Below are positions 28,066 through 36,692 of a stretch of 64,000 bases of DNA, piece after piece. Position numbers and translations under genes: made by a program. The DNA is from Brevibacillus sp. SYP-B805. GTDB taxonomy: Bacteria > Bacillota > Bacilli > Brevibacillales > Brevibacillaceae. The notes beneath the pieces were generated by a model, which was not told the DNA's origin, made no database searches, and saw only the letters and a program-made list of their open reading frames with translations. Location: the NCBI RefSeq assembly GCF_011059135.1, contig NZ_JAALGD010000002.1, positions 248,001 through 312,000 on the forward strand, written 5' to 3'. The first letter of the stretch is position 1. Every line of letters begins with the position of its first letter.

Positions 28066-28317
28066 TTACAGAGACGCATCTTCCGTGGAAGAAGGGCGTG
28101 CCACATTGCATCCGCGTCCCAAATACCCGATTTGAATGACACGTTCGTCTTCCGCCAGTACAGGAACAGTGGTTCCACCTGTCAAAGCGATCAGCCGTCT
28201 TAACGCCTCCCGGTCTTCTTCCACGTCATATTCTACAAACTCCTCCCCGTCCCATAGCAAAGATTCCCGCAGATCCTTCGTGTAGGGGCATCCTTTCGTG
28301 CCAAAAAGTTCAAGCAT
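28066..28317 (-). CDS. Glutaredoxin-like protein, UXX-star family (Cys form)
   Basis: An 83-residue thioredoxin-fold protein beginning MLELFGTKGCPYTKDLRE, with a late GYLGRGCNV motif. This pattern matches the UXX-star family of small glutaredoxin-like proteins, in which the first active-site residue can be selenocysteine; here it is an ordinary cysteine codon (CPYT). It probably acts in thiol redox or metal/cofactor handling. Its start overlaps the SIS-domain gene by 8 bp, so the two are translationally coupled inside the hydrogenase operon. Confidence 0.75.
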   Translation of the reverse strand: MLELFGTKGCPYTKDLRESLLWDGEEFVEYDVEEDREALRRLIALTGGTTVPVLAEDERVIQIGYLGRGCNVARPSSTEDASL

Positions 28318-29482
28318 CCTTTACCAGCTCCTCCAGACCTTCACGGATGATGTGATAAACGCTTGCCTGTGCTTCCTGGATGCGCGGAATGTAGTCGGAG
28401 CGAATGACGATGGGTATGTCCGCCAAGCCGTTTCGGACGATCTCGCCTCCGTCGTAGCCGAGAAGGGCCATCGTCGTCAATCCGCTTCTTCTCGCCTCCG
28501 CCAGGGTCATGAGCACGTTTTTCGAGCCACCGCTGGTGGAAATCGCAATGACGACGTCGTTTGCTCCGGCTTGGGCAATAAGTTGACGCAAAAAAATGAC
28601 CTCCGCCCCCACGTCATTGGCCAGTGCCGAGAGAATCGCCGGTTCCATGGCCAAAGAAACGGCTGGATAGGGTCTCATCCCTTTAGGCGGGAGCGTCATA
28701 TCCAATGCCCAGTCGTTGGCATCGGTGGCGGATCCGCCGTTGCCGAAGAGAATCAGTTTTCCTCCCCGATCAATCTGCTCAGCCAGGGTGTGGATAGCTC
28801 TGACAATCTGTTCCGATTCTTCGTCTGCCACTTTTTCCCGTAACTGTTCCACGTCTTTCGCCTTTTCCTCGATCGACCGGGCCACTTCAGTTACGACACG
28901 CGACATGTCTTGCCGTTCAGATCCGAGAAACGGATATAAAAACGATGCTTCCCCTGCTTCCCGGCCAAGTTCCCGATGTTCAAAAAAGACGTGAACCGTC
29001 TCCCACAAGGTATGATACAAAATCTCGATCAATTCTTGTTGAATAAACGGATCCTCGTCCGGCGGCGCCACAGCGTAATCGCCGATCCTCCCCGGCAAAG
29101 CAAACGTTTGCGCACCCTTTAACCGGGCAAAGGCCAACGCCTCATCCACCGCTGCGTCCCCTTCCGGCGGCGAAAACCCCATCACGATGTCCTCCGGTCG
29201 GACGATCGTTTTTACCCATTCAGAAAACGCCATGGATAGATCCAGAGCGGGGAGCGCCCGTTTGCCGACGATAACGGGGTGCACAAACTCGACGGAAACG
29301 TGCTGTGCGTCGGTCGCGTATGCTCCCCGGCCAAACGCTAGAAGGTGTCCGCCGTCGAGGAATCGTAGGGCCATTTCCTGACATGCTCGCGCAAGCCGTT
29401 CCGATTCTTTGGGGAAAAAGCGCCGCGAGGCCTCGTTACGCGCATAAAGGCGTTCTTTTACCCATATCGGGAAACGTTCCAT
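28310..29482 (-). CDS. Tandem SIS-domain protein of the hydrogenase operon
   Basis: A 390-residue protein with two sugar-isomerase (SIS) domains. The first (about 40-150: LLAFGRGAYATDAQHVSVEF) and the second (about 220-370: LILFGNGGSATDANDWALDM, AISTSGGSKNVL) resemble GmhA-type phosphoheptose isomerases. Similar genes occur in hydrogenase gene clusters of actinobacteria. A role in sensing or making a phosphosugar-like ligand is conceivable but unproven. It lies between hypE and the UXX-star gene, with gaps of 24 bp and -8 bp. Confidence 0.82.
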   Translation of the reverse strand: MERFPIWVKERLYARNEASRRFFPKESERLARACQEMALRFLDGGHLLAFGRGAYATDAQHVSVEFVHPVIVGKRALPALDLSMAFSEWVKTIVRPEDIVMGFSPPEGDAAVDEALAFARLKGAQTFALPGRIGDYAVAPPDEDPFIQQELIEILYHTLWETVHVFFEHRELGREAGEASFLYPFLGSERQDMSRVVTEVARSIEEKAKDVEQLREKVADEESEQIVRAIHTLAEQIDRGGKLILFGNGGSATDANDWALDMTLPPKGMRPYPAVSLAMEPAILSALANDVGAEVIFLRQLIAQAGANDVVIAISTSGGSKNVLMTLAEARRSGLTTMALLGYDGGEIVRNGLADIPIVIRSDYIPRIQEAQASVYHIIREGLEELVKDA

Positions 29483-29506
29483 AACCAGATCCCTTCTTCT
29501 TATTAG

Positions 29507-30541
29507 TTAGCAGATACGCGGCAACGGATCCCCCACCAGCATATCGATGACCCGCGTACCTCCATATCGTGACCGCGCTAGGACGACCCGCTTCGGTTCT
29601 TCCTGGATTTCTCCAATGCGCCGCGCATCCTCCCCGCCTGGTACACGTCTGAGAGCGTCGAGCGCGATGTCGGCATGTTCCGGTGAAACGATGGCCACAA
29701 ACTGCCCTTCATTGGCAATGTGGAGGGGATCCAGTCCTAAAATTTCACAGGCACCGCGTACCGCAGGACGTACCGGAATCGCTTCCTCTTCCAGCATGAC
29801 GGCAACCCTGGCATCTCGTGCCAATTCGTTTAAAGCCGTCGCCAGGCCGCCCCGCGTCGGATCCCGCATCCACCTCAGTCCAGGCGCCGCAACCTCGGTG
29901 AGAGCCGCAACAAACGGCCATAACGGGCGTGTATCGGAGGTAAGATCCGCTTCCAAATCCAGTTCTCCCCTGGCCAGGAGGACTGTGATCCCGTGATCCC
30001 CTATCGGTCCGGAAAGAATCACCTGATCACCGGGTCGAACGTTTTGAGACGAAAGATGGACGCGTGGGTCTGTGAGACCAATACCGGCAGTAGTGATGTA
30101 CAGCCCGTCCGCCTTCCCGTGTTCCACCACCTTCGTATCGCCCCCCACCACGGGCACCCCGGCACGCTGCGCCGCCTTGGCCATGGCCGCCACTTCCCGT
30201 TCCAACTCGGATGCGGCCAAGCCCGCTTCTAAAATCAGCGTGGTGACCATCGCCAACGGTTTGGCGCCGCCCATGGCCAAATCGTTTACCGTCCCGTTTA
30301 TGGCGAGTTCCCCGATGGACCCGCCTGGAAAAACAAGCGGTTTCACCACATAGCTGTCCACCGTAAAGGCCAAACGCCGCCCCTCCGCGTCAACATACGC
30401 CGCATCGTTCAACTCCGTCAACGTGTCTTTCATCAAGTAGGGAACCAACAACCCCTCGATCAGCCGTCGGCTGGCTTTCCCGCCGGCGCCATGGGCCAAC
30501 TCAATGTGGGTATCGGTAAAATGCACCTTGGTGGTCTTCAT
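29507..30541 (-). CDS. hypE: HypE, carbamoyl dehydratase for cyanide ligand synthesis
   Basis: A 344-residue AIR-synthase/PurM-like protein. The N-terminal region has HGAGGKASRRLIEGLL and the ATP-binding loop GGDTKVVEHGKADG. It ends in PRIC, the conserved C-terminal cysteine that receives carbamoyl from HypF and is dehydrated to thiocyanate for delivery to the HypC-HypD iron centre. The ATG is preceded by AAGGGGAG. The intact C-terminus indicates a functional protein. Confidence 0.97.
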   Translation of the reverse strand: MKTTKVHFTDTHIELAHGAGGKASRRLIEGLLVPYLMKDTLTELNDAAYVDAEGRRLAFTVDSYVVKPLVFPGGSIGELAINGTVNDLAMGGAKPLAMVTTLILEAGLAASELEREVAAMAKAAQRAGVPVVGGDTKVVEHGKADGLYITTAGIGLTDPRVHLSSQNVRPGDQVILSGPIGDHGITVLLARGELDLEADLTSDTRPLWPFVAALTEVAAPGLRWMRDPTRGGLATALNELARDARVAVMLEEEAIPVRPAVRGACEILGLDPLHIANEGQFVAIVSPEHADIALDALRRVPGGEDARRIGEIQEEPKRVVLARSRYGGTRVIDMLVGDPLPRIC

Positions 30542-30589
30542 ACTTTTGTCTCCCCTTCATCTCTTGCCGTACATTCCTGAAGCGTTTCC

Positions 30590-31279
30590 TTATGCAATCA
30601 GTTCGGGCAGGATCGTCCAGATCATATAACCACCAAATAATAAACTGACGAAACCCGCCACCGTCCGGATGCTGGCGTGGACGGCGACCCGCTTGGAAGC
30701 CGCCGTAAGGGCTGGTGCTGCGATGAACATCGTCATGGCAAACATCCCAAGAACCGTCCCCAGACCGAACAGTAAGAGCCAAAGAATCGCCATCCCCATG
30801 CTTGGCGAAGCCTGCATGGCCAACACGGCAACAGCGCCGCTTCCGGCAAGACCGTGTACCAGGCCAAACCCGAAAGTGATCCATTGACGGCGTTCCAACT
30901 TCACCGTCGGGTGGCGATGGCCGGGACGATGAAAATGTCCATGCACCGTTTCATTGTGGGAATGGACATCGAAATGGACACGCTCTTTGATCACGCGCCG
31001 GAGCGCAACCACGCCCAGTAACACCAGAAGAATAGCTACACCCAAGTCGGTGAATTGTTCAAATTGAGGAGCCAACTCTAAATGCAAAATTAATAGAGGG
31101 AGCCCCACGAAGGCGATGGGAATTAAGTGACCGATCCCCCAAATGAAGCCAAGCCACGCGGCAGGCCAAAGTCGCCGTTCTTCAGAGACCAAGGTAGAAA
31201 CAGCCACCACATGATCCGCGTCCAATGAATGACGTATACCGAGAAAAAGGGCAATTCCGAGCAGAATCAACCAATCCAT
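30590..31279 (-). CDS. NicO/UreH-type nickel transporter
   Basis: A 229-residue membrane protein with six hydrophobic helices. The first carries HSLDADHVVAVS, matching the HX4DH metal signature of NiCoT/RcnA/UreH-type transporters, and a second histidine-bearing helix has GFGLVHGLAGSG. A cytoplasmic loop (HNETVHGHFHRPGHRHP, about residues 104-120) is histidine-rich. It should supply nickel for hydrogenase assembly. It is encoded between hypD and hypE, with gaps of 25 and 48 bp. Confidence 0.9.
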   Translation of the reverse strand: MDWLILLGIALFLGIRHSLDADHVVAVSTLVSEERRLWPAAWLGFIWGIGHLIPIAFVGLPLLILHLELAPQFEQFTDLGVAILLVLLGVVALRRVIKERVHFDVHSHNETVHGHFHRPGHRHPTVKLERRQWITFGFGLVHGLAGSGAVAVLAMQASPSMGMAILWLLLFGLGTVLGMFAMTMFIAAPALTAASKRVAVHASIRTVAGFVSLLFGGYMIWTILPELIA

Positions 31280-31304
31280 CGACGTATCTCCTTTCGTTTT
31301 CGGA

Positions 31305-32423
31305 CTATTCGCCGACCGCCTGACGCAAGTGGACGTGGTGGTAATATGCGGCGCACGCCCCTTCGGACGACACCATCAGGGCACCCACAGGATGTTCAGG
31401 TGTGCATTCTTTACCAAACAATTTGCATTGATGCGGTTTAAGCACCCCTTTTAACACCTCACCGCATTGCGCTGCTTTCGGATCAGTAACGCGAACGCCT
31501 TCTACCTGGAAGCGAACTTCCGCATCCCACTGGGCGAATTCGGGTCGCAGTTTCAACGCCGATTGGGAAATGAATCCAAGGCCGCGCCACTCGAAGAAGG
31601 GCCGGACTGCAAAGACTTCGTTCATCGCTTTGAGCGCGGGGATGTTCCCTTCCGAAGGGACAACGCGGCTGTACTGATTTTCCACTTCAGAACGGCCTTC
31701 CCGCATTTGTTTGACCAGCATGAGGATGGATTGCAGTAAATCCAACGGCTCAAAACCGGAGATCACCACAGGTTTTCTGTAATCTTTTGCGATAAATTCA
31801 TAAGGACGGGCGCCGATCACAGCTGAGACATGGCCAGGTCCAATAAACCCGTCGATGCGCATATCCGGGGAATCCAAGATCGCGCGAATCGCCGGCAAAA
31901 TAAGGACATGATTGGAAAACACAAAAAAGTTTGGCACGTTAAGATCGCGGGCGCGCAGGAGCGTCAGCGCCGTCGACGGAGCCGTCGTTTCAAAGCCGAT
32001 GGCAAACAGCACGACTTGCCGATCAGGATGATCGATGGCAATTTTTAAAGCGTCCAAGGGAGAGTAGATCATACGAATATCGGCTCCCTTGGCCCTGAGT
32101 TCCAACGGGGTTCCCTGCCGACCCGGAACCCGCATCACGTCACCGAAAGCGGTAAAAATCACATCCGGCTGCCGGGCGATCGACAAGCCGTCGTCCATGC
32201 GCCCCATGGGAAGGACGCAAACCGGACATCCCGGCCCATGGACGAGCTCGATGTTTGGCGGCAGCAAGTTCTGTAACCCGAATCGAAAGATAGAAAACGT
32301 ATGCCCGCCGCATACTTCCATAAAACGGTAATGGTAATTGGGATCGACGAGACGATGAATCTCTTCCGATGTCTTACGGATCAATTCCGGATCGCGAAAC
32401 TCGTCAACGTATTTCATCGTCAT
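31305..32423 (-). CDS. hypD: HypD, Fe-S scaffold for Fe(CN)2CO assembly
   Basis: A 372-residue protein with the conserved motifs EVCGGHTFSIFRFG, VHGPGCPVCVLPMGRMD, and GFETTAPSTALTLL. A C-terminal cysteine-containing region binds a [4Fe-4S] cluster. With HypC it forms the platform on which the iron centre receives CN and CO. The ATG overlaps the stop of the hypC-like gene (ATGA) and GGAGGTG lies 5 bases upstream. The length is normal. Confidence 0.97.
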   Translation of the reverse strand: MTMKYVDEFRDPELIRKTSEEIHRLVDPNYHYRFMEVCGGHTFSIFRFGLQNLLPPNIELVHGPGCPVCVLPMGRMDDGLSIARQPDVIFTAFGDVMRVPGRQGTPLELRAKGADIRMIYSPLDALKIAIDHPDRQVVLFAIGFETTAPSTALTLLRARDLNVPNFFVFSNHVLILPAIRAILDSPDMRIDGFIGPGHVSAVIGARPYEFIAKDYRKPVVISGFEPLDLLQSILMLVKQMREGRSEVENQYSRVVPSEGNIPALKAMNEVFAVRPFFEWRGLGFISQSALKLRPEFAQWDAEVRFQVEGVRVTDPKAAQCGEVLKGVLKPHQCKLFGKECTPEHPVGALMVSSEGACAAYYHHVHLRQAVGE

Positions 32424-32668
32424 AAGCGCACCTCCAATGCTCGCCCCAAAGCCACGCCCATATGAACAAGGAGTATGTCTCCTGCCTTGATGCCGGGAAC
32501 GAAGTCGATGGCGACGGTCGTGCGTATGCCCAGGCGGTCTTCCACCACAGCTTCCCCGCCGTGGACTTCGATAACTTTAACCGGAACCGCCACATCGCCA
32601 CATGTCGAACAACCATCATGAGCCAACGTGTTTCTTCCTAATTTTTCCAGTTCCCCGTCATTGGTCAT
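32420..32668 (-). CDS. HypC/HupF-like chaperone with internal cysteine
   Basis: An 82-residue OB-fold protein of the HypC/HupF family (AVPVKVIEVHGGEAVVED...GDILLVHMGVALGRALE). The canonical protein begins MCxA/GIPG, with an essential Cys2. Here an N-terminal extension of about 20 residues replaces that start and the segment reads CSTCGDVAVPVKV. The cysteine equivalent to Cys2 is thus internal. It is encoded directly between hypC and hypD. It may be specific for one step or one substrate in maturation. Confidence 0.82.
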   Translation of the reverse strand: MTNDGELEKLGRNTLAHDGCSTCGDVAVPVKVIEVHGGEAVVEDRLGIRTTVAIDFVPGIKAGDILLVHMGVALGRALEVRL

Positions 32669-32672
32669 CCCG

Positions 32673-33002
32673 TCATCCTTCTTTCCCTTTTTCAGTTGAG
32701 GGCTTGGACGTTGAAAGTTTCATGTTTTCTTCGTCATCAAATTGATAACCCATTACCTCCTGCATGGCCTCGTCCGATTCGCCCAACAAGCTGAGCAATC
32801 TCAGTTGCTCGACCGCTTGTTCTTCACTGATCTTGCTCATGGCAAATCCAACGTGGATGAGCACCCAATCGCCAAGATTGGTTCCTTCATTTTTCAGAAG
32901 GCCAATGTTAATTTTCCGCCGCACGCCGGAAACGTCGACCACGGCGTAATGGTGATCACCGTCGAGAAGCTCCACAATTTGACCTGGAATAGCCAAGCAC
33001 AT
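32673..33002 (-). CDS. hypC: HypC hydrogenase assembly chaperone
   Basis: A 109-residue HypC/HupF protein beginning MCLAIPGQIVELLDG, with the essential cysteine at position 2. It binds HypD and carries the iron precursor to the large subunit. The C-terminal ~25 residues form a charged tail (beyond ENMKLSTSKPST). The ATG at 33002 has GGGGAGGG 8 bases upstream; the open frame six codons longer is rejected because HypC requires Cys2. Confidence 0.95.
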   Translation of the reverse strand: MCLAIPGQIVELLDGDHHYAVVDVSGVRRKINIGLLKNEGTNLGDWVLIHVGFAMSKISEEQAVEQLRLLSLLGESDEAMQEVMGYQFDDEENMKLSTSKPSTEKGKEG

Positions 33003-33056
33003 GGCGGCGTCCCTCCCCACTTTGTAATCAAAAGCTTGTTCAGTGTCTAACCCCGT

Positions 33057-34157
33057 TTACGCAAATCCGAGGCGCCACACGATGACGCGGTTGTTTCCCG
33101 AATCGGCAATAGCCAAACGGTTCTTGTGACACCAAATTCCGTAAGGCCAGCATAAAGTGTCCCATGCCACCGCCTGCCAACGGTTTTCTCCCGACCCGTC
33201 GAAATCGGTTTGGCCGATGACGTATGAGGCGGGGTGATACGCCCCTTTTCGCGGCAACTCTGTATAAAGAAGGACGCGATTGTTGGCCGTATCGGCCACC
33301 GCAAGCAGATCGCCGCATAACGCAACGCCGTAAGGAAAACGAAATCGCCGGGGTCCCTGGGGGACGTGGGGGAGTTCAAACGACTGAGTGAAGTCTTTTT
33401 GCCCGAGAATCAGATCGGCTGGCCGGTCCACGTCTGGAGGAGGGGTATAACCGAGGACGCGATGATTGCCTGCATCGGCGACATACAATGTGCTTCCATC
33501 GCCGGCGAGAGCGTGGGGCCAGCGAAACGTGTCCACCCCCACACCCTTTCCTCGGTTTTCGCCGTTCACGTAACCATGAGGTTGACCGAGAATCAGATCG
33601 GGAACGCGACCGTCTTCCGGGATGTCTTTCCATCCCAGAACCCTGCGGTTGCCCGTATCGGCTACGTAAAACCAGCCATTGACGTATGCGAAGCCGTATG
33701 GCCAATAAAATCCCGTCGGGCCTACTCGCCCTACTCGATTGGTGGCGGTGCCCTCCAGATCAGACTGCCCCAAGACATGATCGGGCGGCTGGTTGTTTTT
33801 TTCCGGCAGCGTTTCCCAGATCAGAAGACGATGGTGCCATGCGTCTGCGACAAATAACCGTCCTTCGATCACCGCCACGCCAGTTGGGAGGTGAAACAAT
33901 TTGGGTCCCTCTGCTTCAAAATCGGCCTGTCCTAAAACGACGTCGGCCGGGGCGTGATCGTTCTCGGGCCAACCGTACCAAATGAGCACACGATGGTTGC
34001 CGCTATCAGCCACCACGACGACGTCATCGTCCACATACACTCCCCTCGGGGCGTAAAGATGGATCCGGTTTGGCCGGGCCGGTGGCAACGCCAGGCCGCC
34101 GGGAGCCGGTCCCCCCAACCAACGCTCGGGGTGAGCGGTCAACCTAACCGTATCCAT
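33057..34157 (-). CDS. NHL-repeat beta-propeller protein of the hydrogenase operon
   Basis: A 366-residue protein made of about six NHL repeats (YAPRGVYVDDDVVVVADSGN, VADAWHHRLLIWE, VADTGNRRVLGW, VADAGNHRVLGY, VADTANNRVLLY, IADSGNNRVIVWR), interspersed with LGQ.D motifs. It should fold as a beta-propeller and act in protein-protein or ligand contacts. NHL proteins accompany Huc-type (group 2a) hydrogenase loci. There is no signal peptide, so it is cytoplasmic. The ATG at 34157 has GGAGG 10 bases upstream and overlaps the NifU/Rieske gene by 19 bp. Confidence 0.88.
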   Translation of the reverse strand: MDTVRLTAHPERWLGGPAPGGLALPPARPNRIHLYAPRGVYVDDDVVVVADSGNHRVLIWYGWPENDHAPADVVLGQADFEAEGPKLFHLPTGVAVIEGRLFVADAWHHRLLIWETLPEKNNQPPDHVLGQSDLEGTATNRVGRVGPTGFYWPYGFAYVNGWFYVADTGNRRVLGWKDIPEDGRVPDLILGQPHGYVNGENRGKGVGVDTFRWPHALAGDGSTLYVADAGNHRVLGYTPPPDVDRPADLILGQKDFTQSFELPHVPQGPRRFRFPYGVALCGDLLAVADTANNRVLLYTELPRKGAYHPASYVIGQTDFDGSGENRWQAVAWDTLCWPYGIWCHKNRLAIADSGNNRVIVWRLGFA

Positions 34158-34987
34158 ACCCGCTGATCCTCCACTCGTACCGGAAAAGGTTCCAACTGCA
34201 CGTGGGGCGCCGTCATGCATTCCCCGGTTGATAAATCGAAACGGAAGCCGTGCCAGGGACAAGTAATGGCAGATCCTTCGACGAGTCCTCCGTCGAGAGG
34301 CATCCCCATATGGGGACACTGATTGCGAAAGGCCATCACCTTTCCATCGATGCGGACCAACAGTACGTCGCACTCCTCGCGGGTAAGGCGGACCGGTCGT
34401 CCTTCCTCCAGTTCCGAGATGGACGGACCTTGCAGCCAGCCACTTTGTTCCAGGTTACCTGCATCATCGATCACATGCAGGGGCAAGTAGCCGGAAGCAA
34501 CTTCGTCTTCCGCCATGAGGACATATTCAATTTCCGGAACACGCGCTTTGATCGCCTCCTCGACCCCGTTTTTCAACGTCACAGCTGACAGAGAACAACC
34601 TGCGCAGGCACCGTGAAGGCGCACATAAACGGTCTCTCCATCAACTTTAACCAACTCCACATCGCCACCATGGGAGCGCAAATAGGGGCGCACTTCTTCG
34701 ATTACCGCAGCGACACGGGTAAACAGATCTTGTTTAATGATCCCGTGCATGGAAAATATCGCGTAGACGGCAGGGTCTTCCGCCGCTTTAAGCAACAACT
34801 CTTTGCCCGCATCCGTTTCACGAAACGTACGGACGAGCTTTCTCAGGGCATGTTCATGAAACGCTTCGATGGCCTTTTTCAACTCCAACGCCTTTATGCG
34901 CGCATCCTCCGGCAACTCTTTAATCGAGGCCAACACCCGATCCACACGTTCCGCCAAAGCGTGAAAGTCCTCCTGCTGGACTTTCAT
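34139..34987 (-). CDS. NifU-domain / Rieske [2Fe-2S] fusion, candidate hydrogenase electron carrier
   Basis: A 282-residue protein. A helical N-terminus (1-85) is followed by a NifU C-terminal domain (about 85-160; HGACAGCSLSAVTLKNGVEE with the CxxC cluster ligands). The Rieske domain (about 180-280) has CPHMGMPLDGG and CPWHGFRFDLSTGE, i.e. the CxH...CxxH ligands. Rieske-type proteins of Huc loci (HucE) have been proposed as electron carriers from hydrogenase to the respiratory chain. The ATG at 34987 follows GGAGGTG; the gene begins 2 bases after its upstream neighbour. Confidence 0.9.
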   Translation of the reverse strand: MKVQQEDFHALAERVDRVLASIKELPEDARIKALELKKAIEAFHEHALRKLVRTFRETDAGKELLLKAAEDPAVYAIFSMHGIIKQDLFTRVAAVIEEVRPYLRSHGGDVELVKVDGETVYVRLHGACAGCSLSAVTLKNGVEEAIKARVPEIEYVLMAEDEVASGYLPLHVIDDAGNLEQSGWLQGPSISELEEGRPVRLTREECDVLLVRIDGKVMAFRNQCPHMGMPLDGGLVEGSAITCPWHGFRFDLSTGECMTAPHVQLEPFPVRVEDQRVWIRLG

Positions 34988-34989
34988 CG

Positions 34990-35367
34990 TCAATCACCTC
35001 CAAATACCAAGGTCTGCTCGAGCGCTTCTTCGGTTTTCTGCTGTAACAAGGTGGCGAAGGTTTGTTTAGCCATCTCTTGCAGCACCTCCCCGACGGTGGC
35101 ACGTTCGAAAATGGGGGAAGGAACGTTTAAACGCCGATTGGCCAACGCTTGTAGAATCAAGCACGATCCAGCAGGGTTATCAAGGAGAGCATCCCGGAAA
35201 AACGCGTCCACGAATTCATTTAGCCACACACCGTCTCCCTGGGGATTCGTACGGAGCCGATCTAACGCGTTTTGTGCCCCTTCGTTGCGCTGGATGATAC
35301 GTTCACTAAAGCGATCGACGGCCATCGCCAACAAAAGGTTGACGTACTGCTGCTCATGGGGATCCAT
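34990..35367 (-). CDS. Hydrogenase-operon protein of unknown function (125 aa)
   Basis: A 125-residue, mainly helical protein with no membrane segment, signal peptide or cysteine pair (one cysteine near SCLILQAL). I do not recognise the family. It is packed between the TPR gene (50 bp) and the NifU/Rieske gene (2 bp) in the operon, and GGGGGAG precedes the ATG. A structural or assembly role specific to this hydrogenase is inferred from context only. Confidence 0.7.
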   Translation of the reverse strand: MDPHEQQYVNLLLAMAVDRFSERIIQRNEGAQNALDRLRTNPQGDGVWLNEFVDAFFRDALLDNPAGSCLILQALANRRLNVPSPIFERATVGEVLQEMAKQTFATLLQQKTEEALEQTLVFGGD

Positions 35368-35417
35368 GACACACTCCCCCTTTCATCCATTGATTGCACC
35401 TTTTGTGCCTGCCTGCT

Positions 35418-36635
35418 TCAACCTTTCTCATTCGATGTTGTTTCCATCCGTTTACGGGCAATCTCGGCTAAAATGCCCTCTACGGCCTCTGCCGCATCGT
35501 GTTCCCCTTGTGCACGAAACAAGCGACTGGCCTCTTCTAACCGAGGTACCGCCCGGGAAAACGCGCCCAGATGAGCCAAGGCATTTCCCTGATTGGCTAA
35601 GACGCGGGCATACCCCATGGGATCGTCCTCAGGGCGGCGTACACCAAGCACGTCTTCATAAAGTGCCACAGCTTCCCAAAGGTTTTCTTCCGGGTGGGAC
35701 GTTTCCACATGCTGTAACGCGTTGGCGAGATTGACTGTTGCGCTCGCCCAAAGCTCCGGATGTGTGTCCTTTTGGAAAATGACCAAGGCTTCCCGCAGTG
35801 ATTGAATGGCCATCGCAGTGCGCAAACGGGCGCTGCGATCTAATGACGGCATGGCAAGATATGCCAATGCCAAATTCATATGAACCATGGCGTAGCCTTC
35901 GGAATGAGTGTCTCTTCGATACACTTTCAGCGCTTCATGGTAGCACCTGACCGCTTCCAGGAGGGCCCCCTTCCGACCCTCTGCGTCCGTTTGATACGCG
36001 GTGCCCAATTGAAACCACAGCTCAGCCCGGGCTTCCTGAAAGGAAGATGTCTCTAAAAGCGCGAGGGCGCTGCGATATCCATCTACCGTATCCTGCCCGT
36101 GATCGCCAAGCATCTGTTTCGTCGCCGCCCATTCGGCATAGAGGCGGGCGGAAAAAACGGGGGAGACATCCCTGACTGTTTCCGCCGCCTCCAAAAGGAT
36201 CTCAAGCCCCGTTGACCAATCTTTTTGGTTAAACGCGTCGTACGCCTGCGTGGCTAACAGAAACGCCCGTACTTCCCCGGCGGCGTTGCCATACGGTGGG
36301 GGCGTTTCGTATAAACCGAGTCGCCACGCCACCGCGTCTAAAAGAAGGGAGAGGTCCCCTGTGAGCGATTCTTTGGCCAAAGCATATGTGTGGACTTGTG
36401 GCTCCAGAATAAAACGGTTGTAAATTCCTTCCGGACCTTCCGGCAATAACGCTAAAATCACATCCTCGCTTCTACCCTCAATTGCCGCAGCAAAAAAACG
36501 CCAGTGCTCCGGCCAAATGTCGGGAAGATAGCCGCGGAGGAGAAGCGGCAATAGATTGTCTCCTTCCGGAACAGACGGTAAAAGAAGAAAACCTGCCGTT
36601 CCAGGAAAAACACCGATCGGTTGCGGTCGCAGCAC
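35418..36635 (-). CDS. Tetratricopeptide-repeat protein of the hydrogenase operon
   Basis: A 405-residue protein. An N-terminal domain (1-130) of unknown type is followed by about six TPR helix pairs (about 135-390), with motifs such as AELWFQLGTAYQTD, AMVHMNLALAYLAM, ASATVNLANALQHVE and ARVLANQGNALAHLG. It probably serves as a scaffold or assembly factor. The GTG at 36635 is preferred because GGGGAG lies 4 bases upstream; the open frame upstream has no ribosome-binding site. TPR proteins are recurrent in group 2a loci. Confidence 0.82.
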   Translation of the reverse strand: MLRPQPIGVFPGTAGFLLLPSVPEGDNLLPLLLRGYLPDIWPEHWRFFAAAIEGRSEDVILALLPEGPEGIYNRFILEPQVHTYALAKESLTGDLSLLLDAVAWRLGLYETPPPYGNAAGEVRAFLLATQAYDAFNQKDWSTGLEILLEAAETVRDVSPVFSARLYAEWAATKQMLGDHGQDTVDGYRSALALLETSSFQEARAELWFQLGTAYQTDAEGRKGALLEAVRCYHEALKVYRRDTHSEGYAMVHMNLALAYLAMPSLDRSARLRTAMAIQSLREALVIFQKDTHPELWASATVNLANALQHVETSHPEENLWEAVALYEDVLGVRRPEDDPMGYARVLANQGNALAHLGAFSRAVPRLEEASRLFRAQGEHDAAEAVEGILAEIARKRMETTSNEKG

Positions 36636-36692
36636 GGTTCTCCCCCCCTTTTTTTCCTCAGAAAAACAAGATCCAGAAAACAAAAGCCATGA

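Noticed and set aside
28066-28317. Possible selenoprotein
   Set aside because: The UXX-star active site is encoded by a normal cysteine codon and no in-frame TGA is present.
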